Assembly: GCA_902475435.1 (NCBI GenBank)
Contig: CABRZL010000004.1
Coordinates: forward strand, 1-49,957
Source: an uncultured Eubacteriales bacterium
GTDB lineage: Bacteria > Bacillota > Clostridia > Oscillospirales > Oscillospiraceae
DNA length: 49,957 bases
Direction of reading: 5' to 3'
The notes beneath the pieces are model-generated. The model was not told the origin of the DNA. It saw only the letters and a program-made list of their open reading frames with translations, and searched no databases. Both the position numbers and the translations under genes were made by a program. Numbering within the stretch: the stretch's first letter is position 1; every line of letters starts with the position of its first letter. Positions 40,625 to 48,352 of this stretch are shown here, in pieces.

Positions 40625-41971
40625 TTATGATACAATTCCAAATTGTATTTTTGCGGTTAAAATGCGAATGACGCTTTCATCGATGCGCTCTTGAGAGATC
40701 TCCCCGGAATTCACGGCTTCTGTTACCGCGTCTACAGCACTTTCTACATTGGAGATGCACAGCAGCATATCGCAGCCGGCCTGAATGGCTTTTACCGCAG
40801 CCTCACCGGAAGTATAAAGATCGGTGATTGCATTCATACTCAATGAATCTGTTATAATGATGCCGGTATAACCCATTTGTTCCCGCAATATACCGGTAAT
40901 CACAGCATTGGATAGAGATGCAGGATTTTCGCTGTCGATTTCTGTCATTGTCATATGGCCTACCATAATCATCGGTGCGCCGGCGTCTATTACAGCCTGG
41001 AATGGTTTCAGATCACATGCCTGTAGTTCTTCCATGGTACGTGTGGATGCGGCAAAACCGTCGTGCGTATCGCCGCCAGTGCTTCCGTGGCCTGGGAAGT
41101 GCTTCGGTGCACAGAGTACGCCGTTTTCAACAAATCCTTTGACCTCTTGGGATACCATGGAAGATACAAGGTCTGGATCGGAACCAAAACTGCGCTCTTT
41201 GACTACTTCATTTTCTTCATTTGTCAAGACATCTGCCACCGGAGCAAAATCCACATTAAAGCCAAATTCTTTGAGATCTGCTGCCAAAGTGGCTCCAATT
41301 TCATAGGCTTTTTGCGGATCGCCCTCGGCGCCGTAAACAGACATGTCCTCAAATTGTGTGGTGCCAAGGCTGTCGGCCAGACGAGCAACGGAGCCACCTT
41401 CCTCATCTACTCCGATGAATAAGCCCAAGCCGGAGCGATCCCGGGAATAGCTTTGGATATTATCAATCATTTCTTTGGTTTGATCCATCGTAACTAGATT
41501 TTCGGAAAAATAAATAATACCACCCACAGGGAATTCCTCAATGGAAGCTTTGGTGGCCTCGCCACTCTGTGTGACCTGGTTGTATCCTGTCAGGGCTTCG
41601 GGCGTAACAAACAGCATTTGACAGATCTTTTCCTGAAGGGTCATTTTCTCTACAAAAGCTTGTGCGCGGAGTTCATATTCATTGGCAACATCCGTGGCGG
41701 GGGTTGCAGAGGGTTCGATACCGTCGTTGGACTCTTCTGTGGATGCCTGTTCATCGCCGGAGGCGGGTTCAACAGGGGTAACCGGTGCGGCTGAAATTAC
41801 AGGCAAATCAGTCGTTTGACCAAAGGTATCTGAATCGGTGGATGCAGCGGCCTGCTCCTGAAGTGCGGAAACGTCTTCATAGCTGCCATGGAAGATGAAA
41901 GATGCGCCGATTGCCACGACTGCAACGATGACAATTACCAGCAACAGAGAAATTAAAAATCGTTTGCCCAT
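40625..41971 (-). CDS. Membrane-anchored GH3 family beta-N-acetylhexosaminidase (NagZ-like)
   Basis: 448 residues. N-terminal membrane segment (FLISLLLVIVIVAVVAIG), then a Ser/Thr/Glu/Pro-rich linker (about 40-95), then a GH3 domain with VDEEGGSVARL, VDFAPVADV, APKHFPGHGSTGGDTHDG (the NagZ catalytic loop with His/Asp) and IITDSLSMNAI (nucleophile Asp). It would release GlcNAc from cell-wall fragments outside the cell. The ATG follows GGAGG at 10 bases. Confidence 0.92.
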   Translation of the reverse strand: MGKRFLISLLLVIVIVAVVAIGASFIFHGSYEDVSALQEQAAASTDSDTFGQTTDLPVISAAPVTPVEPASGDEQASTEESNDGIEPSATPATDVANEYELRAQAFVEKMTLQEKICQMLFVTPEALTGYNQVTQSGEATKASIEEFPVGGIIYFSENLVTMDQTKEMIDNIQSYSRDRSGLGLFIGVDEEGGSVARLADSLGTTQFEDMSVYGAEGDPQKAYEIGATLAADLKEFGFNVDFAPVADVLTNEENEVVKERSFGSDPDLVSSMVSQEVKGFVENGVLCAPKHFPGHGSTGGDTHDGFAASTRTMEELQACDLKPFQAVIDAGAPMIMVGHMTMTEIDSENPASLSNAVITGILREQMGYTGIIITDSLSMNAITDLYTSGEAAVKAIQAGCDMLLCISNVESAVDAVTEAVNSGEISQERIDESVIRILTAKIQFGIVS

Positions 41972-42242
41972 AAGGGAAAAACCTCCATGTTTAATCCATT
42001 TGATGCACCCTAGTATAGCGCATTTTTTGATGATTTTCTACCAATCCTCGTGGAAATTTTCCCAAATTTCACGAAAGCGCACAGATTTTTGGGAAAATAT
42101 TCAGTAAAAAGAAAAATTTTTCCACTATCCGTCGCTTTTTTCGACAAATTTCACGGATATGCAACACAAATCTAGGAAACTGTGTTATAATAGCCGCAGC
42201 AATCTTTTTGTCCTGATGAATCAAGGAAAGGAAGGAAGCATT

Positions 42243-43943
42243 ATGGCTGACACATCCTCTGTTTATAAGATTTGTCCGCATTGTGGACAGTCTGTTTCGG
42301 TGGCGGCAAAGTTTTGCCCTACCTGTGGCACCCCATTTACGGCAGAATCATCCGATTTTGTAGCTTATGAGCGGTACCCTGTACAGGAGCAACCGCAGCC
42401 GCCTCAGCCGTCGATGGATGCCACCATGACATTCACACCTGTATCAGAGCCTGCTGGCCGGGAGCAGACCGGTTCCCAGGATGGAATCACACCGAATGTT
42501 TCTCTGTATGTTGGCCCTGATCGCAGCGGCAGTGGGACAGTCAATCAACCAAGGCCTCTTTCATCTGAGGCCATGAACCAACCGGAGACAGGAGATATAT
42601 CTGGAGTTATACAATCGGAAACGCAAAATGCACAGAACTTCCAGCCGGTGCCGCCTGATCAGCAAAAGCATTCTACGATAGCAGAAGCGGCTCGTCGGGA
42701 GGAACGGAACGCCGAAGACGGCGGTCACAGAACACCCCCGCCCATGGGAGGCAGACCGGATGATCCGGACGACGACCGGAGGAAAAAAGGAATCATCGTC
42801 ACAGCCGTGGCCGCGGTGTTGTTAATTGCGGTGGTGGTTGTAGGCGTGGTCATGGCGTTCCGTCTGGGGATTGTGGGAAACGACGAGACAGAAGACCCCA
42901 TGACATTGGCTCAGGAAGCTTATGATAACCAGAACTACGATGAGGCGATTACCCAGCTGGAGAAAATGCTCCAGGAGGGAACTGGCACGACCGATGCATA
43001 TAATTTGTTGGCAGAGTCTTTTGCGGCAAACGGAGAACCTTTAGAAGCTGCGGAAACATATCTGAAGGGCTATGAGGCGACCCAGGACGGAACCTTGAAA
43101 AAGTCCGCCCAAGACGCTTATTTAAAGTTAGGCGATCAAGCGAAGGAAGACGGCGACAATAATGCGGCGCGTGAATATTATAACACCGTTTTGGAACGCC
43201 TGGATGCCAGTAATTCCACGGCCATTGCCGGCCTGGCCAGTCTGGGACAGGAGACGTTGGCCTCTCCTTCGGCAAGTGGAACCCCATCGGCGAAACCCAG
43301 CGGCAGCTCATCTATTACACCGCCTTCCCCCACGACCAGCGGCAACCAGGTTTCTGAAGGGGAGGAAGCTGTGGCAACCCCAACTCCGACCCCGACCCCA
43401 ACTCCAACACCGTCGGCAAGGCCAAGCTCAACGCCTTCGGCAAGACCGAGTTCGTCCCCATCGCCGTCGCCGTCGCCATCCCCGTCCCCGTCCCCATCTC
43501 CATCACCTTCTCCCTCCCCAACACCAGCACCGGCCACAACCTTTGAATTGAATGGCCATACCTATGAGCTGGTGATCAACGACTACAGTTGGTGGGGCGC
43601 CTATGAAGATGCACAAAGAGAGGACGACGAAGGAAGGCAGGGACATCTGGCGACAATTAGTTCATGGGAGGAATTCAGTGCCTGCGCAGAATTGGCAGCA
43701 GCCAATGATGTGGTATTCCTGCGGCTGGGCGCCTATGTAGAAGATGCGTCAGAGTGGGACAGTGTTACCTGGATCACAGGCGAAAGCTTTGACTATCAGA
43801 ACTGGTATGACGGCGAACCCAGTGGTGGGGAAGAGACGTTCTTGGCCATGTTCTCTGTCAATGGAAACTGGTATTACAACGACACGACGGATCTTGTTTC
43901 GGAATATTCCGGCAGGAAAGGTTATATTATCGAATACGAATAA
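42243..43943 (+). CDS. Zinc-ribbon/TPR/C-type-lectin-fold membrane protein
   Basis: 566 residues. The zinc ribbon at the start has Cys 11, 14, 25 and 28 (CPHCG and CPTCG). A disordered, Gln/Pro-rich stretch leads to one membrane segment (183-206) after RRKKG, so the start is inside the cell. Outside are TPR-like repeats (220-335), a stalk of (TP)n and (SP)n (378-430), and a C-terminal domain (431-566) with WWGAYEDAQREDDEGRQGHLATISS, FLRLGAY and YQNWYDGEPSGGEE, the pattern of C-type lectin folds. It may bind surface glycans or proteins and signal inside. The ATG at 42243 follows AAGGAAGG. Confidence 0.85.
   Translation: MADTSSVYKICPHCGQSVSVAAKFCPTCGTPFTAESSDFVAYERYPVQEQPQPPQPSMDATMTFTPVSEPAGREQTGSQDGITPNVSLYVGPDRSGSGTVNQPRPLSSEAMNQPETGDISGVIQSETQNAQNFQPVPPDQQKHSTIAEAARREERNAEDGGHRTPPPMGGRPDDPDDDRRKKGIIVTAVAAVLLIAVVVVGVVMAFRLGIVGNDETEDPMTLAQEAYDNQNYDEAITQLEKMLQEGTGTTDAYNLLAESFAANGEPLEAAETYLKGYEATQDGTLKKSAQDAYLKLGDQAKEDGDNNAAREYYNTVLERLDASNSTAIAGLASLGQETLASPSASGTPSAKPSGSSSITPPSPTTSGNQVSEGEEAVATPTPTPTPTPTPSARPSSTPSARPSSSPSPSPSPSPSPSPSPSPSPSPTPAPATTFELNGHTYELVINDYSWWGAYEDAQREDDEGRQGHLATISSWEEFSACAELAAANDVVFLRLGAYVEDASEWDSVTWITGESFDYQNWYDGEPSGGEETFLAMFSVNGNWYYNDTTDLVSEYSGRKGYIIEYE
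43374..43532 (+). repeat. Hexanucleotide-type repeats coding for (TP)n and (SP)n stalk
   Basis: About 160 bases of imperfect six-base units (CCGACC-like, then TCGCCG/TCCCCG-like). Unit length keeps the frame, so slippage would change stalk length only. Confidence 0.85.
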
Positions 43944-43951
43944 GATTGCAG

Positions 43952-43987
43952 CAATCAGCCGAAGGGATTTAACCCTTCGGCTGATTG
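43952..43987. terminator. Bidirectional terminator overlapping the GIY-YIG gene end
   Basis: CAATCAGCCGAAGGG and CCCTTCGGCTGATTG form a 15-bp perfect stem. The right arm is part of the last codons of the GIY-YIG gene. Confidence 0.88.
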
Positions 43988-44226
43988 TGTGTTTCGATCA
44001 GGCGGAGTTTTTCTGACCGGGAAAGGTGTTTGATCTCCCATTCCCGCCGAAGGGCGGAAGATTTGTCCGGTTGATTTTCCCGGTAGAGCAGTTGGACTGG
44101 CAGCCGGCTGCGGGTGTATTTTGCACCGCGACCACTGTTGTGAATTTTCAGGCGCCATTCTGCATTCCGGGCGATCCCCGTGTAAAGGGTACCGTCAGCG
44201 CATAAAAGAATATAAACTTCGTACAT
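43969..44226 (-). CDS. GIY-YIG nuclease domain protein (UPF0213/YhbQ-like)
   Basis: 85 residues. Start MYEVYILLCADGTLYTGIA with the Y-x-Y and TGI marks of GIY-YIG nucleases, and WRLKIHNSGRGAKYTRSRLPVQLLY as in the short stand-alone group. Members cut or bind DNA; the role in this group is unclear. Weak ribosome binding site (GGAAGTG). Confidence 0.9.
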   Translation of the reverse strand: MYEVYILLCADGTLYTGIARNAEWRLKIHNSGRGAKYTRSRLPVQLLYRENQPDKSSALRREWEIKHLSRSEKLRLIETHNQPKG

Positions 44227-44284
44227 ACGTTGTCACTTCCCAAAAAGACGTCGGCAATCCGCCGACGTCCTCCTAATATTCCGA

Positions 44285-44701
44285 TTAATATAGCGGAGCT
44301 GCTTTACCGCTGCCTTCGCGCCAATCCAAGTCGCCACGGGCCAAGCCTAAAATCAACATTTCCGCGGTGGCCAAGTTGGTGGCATAGGGAACGTTATGCA
44401 TGTCGCACAGCCGCTCAATTTGCAGGAGATTCTGCTCCTGTACCGGATCATTACAGGTAGGGTTGGTGAAAAACAGCAAGAGATCGATTTCGTTATAGGC
44501 GATGCGGGCGCCGACTTGCTGCTGGCCGCCCTGAGCCCGGGAGAGATACAAGGTGATGGGCAGGCCGGTGGCCTCTGCCACCAAACGACCCGTGGTGTTG
44601 GTGGCGGACAGATTGTGTTTTTCCAAAATTCCCTTGTAGGCAATGCAAAACTGAATCATCAGTTCCTTCTTTTTATCCTGTGCCATAATTGCAATGTTCA
44701 A
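44285..44701 (-). CDS. Methylglyoxal-synthase-like protein with catalytic residues replaced
   Basis: 138 residues from TTG at 44701, chosen because GGAGG lies eight bases before it. The whole length follows methylglyoxal synthase (MNIAIMAQDKKK, NTTGRL, GGQQQVGARI, YATNLATAE). Several key residues differ from E. coli MgsA: His19 is Gln8, Asp71 is Gln60 (GGQQQVG instead of GGDQQVG), His98 is Asn84 and Asp101 is Val87; Asp20 remains (Asp9). Conversion of dihydroxyacetone phosphate to methylglyoxal is therefore doubtful. The phosphate-binding fold may be kept for sensing. It lies 28 bases after a MinD-like gene in the same operon. Confidence 0.85.
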   Translation of the reverse strand: MNIAIMAQDKKKELMIQFCIAYKGILEKHNLSATNTTGRLVAEATGLPITLYLSRAQGGQQQVGARIAYNEIDLLLFFTNPTCNDPVQEQNLLQIERLCDMHNVPYATNLATAEMLILGLARGDLDWREGSGKAAPLY

Positions 44702-44729
44702 AGTTATTTCCTCCAACTCCAAAGGTTCA

Positions 44730-45473
44730 TCAAAATCTTATGTGCATCAGCGGCGCTTCCATCCCGAGAAGTCTCCGCGAAATATGAAGGCATGCCATGG
44801 CAGCCCCTTTTCGACTGCGAAGCACCAATGCGCTGCCATGAGCAGCGGCCACCGGAACAGATTGATCTTCTGGAATTAAACCTAGAAGCGGCAAGCCTAC
44901 ATGATCCATCATATCATCTACATTGGATCGAATTGAGCCTAGCAGACGCCGGGTAACCCGATTGATTACCAGGTGAATGGGATCGATTCCGCGTGCTACC
45001 AAAAGCGAAGCCGTATTTTGCGCGTCGCGCAACGAACCAGGATCCGCTGTAGCCACCAGGATTGCCCGTGTAGCATAGCTGATGGCCAAGTCAAACCCAA
45101 ATCCGATTCCGGCCGGGGCGTCTAGAAGTACCCAATCATAGGTTTCTGAGGCTTCTTCAATCAGTCGGCCAAAAATAATATCATCCACCAATCCTGCTCG
45201 GGTTTTAGTTGGGGCAGTAAGCAACTGAAGACCGGGAATGACAGGGTGTTCCGGTGCATCGGAAAGGTAGTGATTTTCCATCATTACATCAAGGAAGCTG
45301 ATGGTTGCACAATCGGTCATACCAAGCGCAATGTCCAAATTGCTCAGACCAATGTCACAGTCGATTGCCAAAACTCGTTGGCCCATAGCTGCAAGACATG
45401 AGGCGACTCCAGCACAGAGCGTTGTCTTTCCTGTACCGCCCTTGCCGGACGTGATCACTAAAACTTCGCTCAA
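44730..45473 (-). CDS. minD: MinD/ParA-family ATPase
   Basis: 247 residues. The deviant Walker A motif SGKGGTGKTT (8-17), then IDCDIGLSNLDIALGM and VLLDAPAGIGFGFD are those of MinD. The TTG start at 45473 has AAGGAGG eight bases before it. No minC or minE is present, and the C-terminal helix (LHISRRLLGMEAPLM) is only a weak match to the MinD membrane-targeting helix. It may be a cell-division MinD or a related positioning ATPase. Confidence 0.85.
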   Translation of the reverse strand: MSEVLVITSGKGGTGKTTLCAGVASCLAAMGQRVLAIDCDIGLSNLDIALGMTDCATISFLDVMMENHYLSDAPEHPVIPGLQLLTAPTKTRAGLVDDIIFGRLIEEASETYDWVLLDAPAGIGFGFDLAISYATRAILVATADPGSLRDAQNTASLLVARGIDPIHLVINRVTRRLLGSIRSNVDDMMDHVGLPLLGLIPEDQSVPVAAAHGSALVLRSRKGAAMACLHISRRLLGMEAPLMHIRF

Positions 45474-45814
45474 TTTGGATACCTCCTTTTTGGTCATGCA
45501 TTATCATTATACCAGTATTTCAGCAAATTTCAACAGGATTCTTATGAGATATAGAGAGAAATGTGTAGAAATTGTAAATAAACCCGTAGTGTAATCATAT
45601 AAAAAAGGAAATATTGCATATTCTCATAAAATACTGCAGGAATACTGTAATATGGCTGATTCTTTACTATGATAGTATACGCACCGCGGAGGTGTCAATG
45701 AATAGAAAATAGAAACAGTGGAAGAATTTTTGCTTTTGCTACAAATAAGGAAAAAATCACACAAAAAATACAATTAAAATTAGTCGAACATCACCTCTCA
45801 TTTGGTGATGGGGG
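45474..45814. other. Gene-free stretch between minD and rsmG with a four-codon ORF
   Basis: About 340 AT-rich bases. The only coding signal is ATG-AAT-AGA-AAA-TAG at 45698-45712 after a good GGAGGTG. A short hairpin CATCACC/GGTGATG (45789-45810) lies by the rsmG stop. No RNA family was recognised. Confidence 0.5.
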
Positions 45815-46516
45815 CTAAGACAACGGGGCCTGTTTTATTTTGGAAAAGCGACGGGGATATTGTTTTGGCGTTTCCTTTATTTTTTGGATGACGACAACCC
45901 GATGAAAGACGTCCGTGCCCGGGACGGGATAATCCATAATGTGCTTTACGGTGCCCCCGAGCAGACCAATACCATGGGCGGCTTCAGAGATTTCCTCGTC
46001 GCTGTCAACGGATTTCATGGCCAGAAAAGCTCCGCCAAGCTTTACCATTGGAAGACACAGTTCTGAGAGAATGTTCAGCCGGGCAACTGCCCGGGAGGTT
46101 GCAATGTCAAAATGTTCTCTGTGGGAAAATGCGTATTCTTCTGCACGAGCAGCGGTACAGTCTGCTTCAATCCCAAGTTCGGGCAGCGTTGCGCTAAGCC
46201 AGTCGATTCGTTTCCGCAAGCTGTCCAGCAGTGTTAGATGAATGGTTGGTTCTGCAATTTTTAAAGGGACACCTGGGAATCCGGCACCGCAGCCCACATC
46301 AATGACGGATTTTTCGGTAAAATCCCAAAAGTTCAACAGAGCCATGCAGTCTAGAAAATGCAGCTGAGCCACTGCCTGAGGATCAGTAATAGCGGTTAGA
46401 TTCATTACCCGATTTTTTTCAATGAGGGCTTCACCAAAGGCGCAGAAAGTATCCAACTGTGCTGTAGTCAAGTCAAGTCCAAGGGAAGGGAGACCTTCCA
46501 GCAGCGTTTGTTTCAT
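45815..46516 (-). CDS. rsmG: 16S rRNA (guanine527-N7)-methyltransferase
   Basis: 233 residues. SAM-binding VIDVGCGAGFPGVPLKI, N-terminal MNLTAITDPQAVAQLHFLDC, and ATSRAVARLNILSEL are the marks of RsmG (GidB). It methylates G527 of 16S rRNA. The ATG follows AAAGGAG. It is read after the transketolase genes on the same strand. Confidence 0.96.
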   Translation of the reverse strand: MKQTLLEGLPSLGLDLTTAQLDTFCAFGEALIEKNRVMNLTAITDPQAVAQLHFLDCMALLNFWDFTEKSVIDVGCGAGFPGVPLKIAEPTIHLTLLDSLRKRIDWLSATLPELGIEADCTAARAEEYAFSHREHFDIATSRAVARLNILSELCLPMVKLGGAFLAMKSVDSDEEISEAAHGIGLLGGTVKHIMDYPVPGTDVFHRVVVIQKIKETPKQYPRRFSKIKQAPLS

Positions 46517-46569
46517 AGCATGTCTCCTTTGAGAAAAGGAGGGGCGTTTGCCCCTCCTGGCGGTAAATT

Positions 46570-47511
46570 TTACTTTTTCAGTGTCAAAGCGTATAAGACT
46601 TTTTCCACAATACCATTGGCATTGAGCCCGTAAGCGTCTAACACAGCCTGTGCTTTTCCGGAGCGTCCGAACTGATCCTCTACGCCATGGCGTACGACAG
46701 GAACAGGACAGCCTTCAGAGACAACTTCTGCAACAGCGGAACCAAGGCCGCCGATAATATTGGCCTCTTCTGAAGTCACAATGCAACCGGTTTCTCCGGC
46801 GGCCTGCAAAACAAGATCTCGATCAATAGGTTTTATTGTATGCATGTCGATAACCCGGATGTCAAGACCTTTCGCAGCGAGCGATGTAGCGGCCTCATAA
46901 GCACACTGTACCATCATACCAGTGGCGATGATGGTAGCGTCGGTGCCTGTTTTCAGGGTGTATCCTTTTCCAAGTGCGAAAGTATAATCAGGAATAGTGT
47001 CAGTAATGGATTCCACGGCCAGGCGGCCCAAGCGCATGTATGCCGGGCCGTTATATTCCAGCAGAGCTTGGACAGCCTGTTCCATTTCCGGACCGTCACA
47101 GGGCGATAGCACCAGCATGCCGGGAATAGCGCGCATGATGGCATAATCCTCGATACACTGATGCGTGGCGCCATCCTCGCCGACACTGAGACCGCCGTGA
47201 GAACCAATAATTTTCACATTCAGGCCAGGGTAGGCGATGGAATTGCGGATTTGTTCCCATGCACGGCCGGCAGAAAACATTGCGAAGGAGTTAATAAACG
47301 GTTTCTTGCCGCAGGCGGCCAGCCCGGCAGCAACACCGGCCATATTACTTTCGGCAATACCCATGTCAAAAAAACGGTCAGGATATGCTTCTGCAAAGGT
47401 TTTTGTCATGGTAGAGCCGGACAGGTCTGCATCCAAAACAACCAAATCAGGATAGCGTTCCGCCAGGTTAGCCAAAGCCTGACCATAGGCAGCGCGAGTT
47501 GCAATCTTCAT
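46570..47511 (-). CDS. Transketolase, C-terminal subunit
   Basis: 313 residues. Pyrimidine-binding and C-terminal domains of the split transketolase: VVLDADLSGSTMTKTFAEAYPDRFFDMGIAE, GLSVGEDGATHQCIEDYAIMR and TSEEANIIGGLGSAVAE. Works with the N-terminal subunit encoded just before it (adjoining TAA-ATG) to move two-carbon units in the pentose phosphate pathway. Confidence 0.95.
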   Translation of the reverse strand: MKIATRAAYGQALANLAERYPDLVVLDADLSGSTMTKTFAEAYPDRFFDMGIAESNMAGVAAGLAACGKKPFINSFAMFSAGRAWEQIRNSIAYPGLNVKIIGSHGGLSVGEDGATHQCIEDYAIMRAIPGMLVLSPCDGPEMEQAVQALLEYNGPAYMRLGRLAVESITDTIPDYTFALGKGYTLKTGTDATIIATGMMVQCAYEAATSLAAKGLDIRVIDMHTIKPIDRDLVLQAAGETGCIVTSEEANIIGGLGSAVAEVVSEGCPVPVVRHGVEDQFGRSGKAQAVLDAYGLNANGIVEKVLYALTLKK

Positions 47512-48348
47512 TTATTCCGCCTCCAGTTTTTTGAGAAGTTCAGTGAGCTCCAATTTTCCAAGTTCATATTGTTCATCGTTAGGAGCTTTGCCATGCCAAC
47601 CGGCATTGTTTTCCATATAGGATATGCCTTTGCCCTTTACGGTTTTTGCTAAAATCATAGTGGGTTGCCCCTGAACGGCTTTGGCAGATGCGAGGGCATC
47701 TTGGATCGATGCATAGTCGTGACCGTCGCATTGGATTACATGCCAGCCAAATGCCTCGTACTTTTTATCCAGCGGTTCAGAGGGCATGACATCCGAAGTT
47801 TTTCCATCAATCTGTAGGCCGTTGACATCTACGATAGCACAGAGATTGTCCAGCTTGTACTTGGAGGCAGCCATCGCAGCTTCCCAAGTTTGGCCTTCTT
47901 CAATTTCGCCGTCGCCAAGGATCGTATATACCCGATAATCTTTATGGTCCAGCTTGCCTGCCATAGCCATGCCGACAGCTGCGGAGATCCCCTGTCCCAG
48001 GGAACCGGTGGACATATCCACGCCGTTCACATGGACCATATCGGGATGCCCGGAGTAATGGGCGTCGATGCGACGGAACTTGTGCAAATCTTCTACAGGG
48101 AAATAACCTCGTAATGCCAAGATGGAATAGAGCGCAGGTGTGCAGTGTCCCTTTGACAGAACAAAGCGGTCCCGGTTGGGATCTTGGGGCATTTTGGGAT
48201 CAATGTGCATGACGTCAAAGTACAGTACGGTTAAAAGGTCCATGGCGGACATAGAGCCGCCGGGATGGCCAGAAGCAGCTTCATAGACACATTGTAGTGC
48301 CAGCAGACGGCCCTTGGTGGCTGTGATAGCCAGTTGTGTGGTTTCCAT
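47512..48348 (-). CDS. Transketolase, N-terminal subunit
   Basis: 278 residues. Thiamine diphosphate domain: GHPGGSMSAMDLL, the ThDP-binding GDGEIEEGQTWEAAMAASKYKLDNL and KTVKGKGISYME. The ATG at 48348 follows AAAGGA; it starts four bases after the stop of the LtaS-like gene. Its cofactor links it to the thiT gene of the same region. Confidence 0.95.
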   Translation of the reverse strand: METTQLAITATKGRLLALQCVYEAASGHPGGSMSAMDLLTVLYFDVMHIDPKMPQDPNRDRFVLSKGHCTPALYSILALRGYFPVEDLHKFRRIDAHYSGHPDMVHVNGVDMSTGSLGQGISAAVGMAMAGKLDHKDYRVYTILGDGEIEEGQTWEAAMAASKYKLDNLCAIVDVNGLQIDGKTSDVMPSEPLDKKYEAFGWHVIQCDGHDYASIQDALASAKAVQGQPTMILAKTVKGKGISYMENNAGWHGKAPNDEQYELGKLELTELLKKLEAE

Positions 48349-48352
48349 GGGA

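Noticed and set aside
43178..43537. Minus-strand frame coding a Gly/Asp repeat, like a calcium-binding or RTX protein
   Set aside because: It is the complement of the Ser/Pro and Thr/Pro stalk repeats of the lectin-fold protein.
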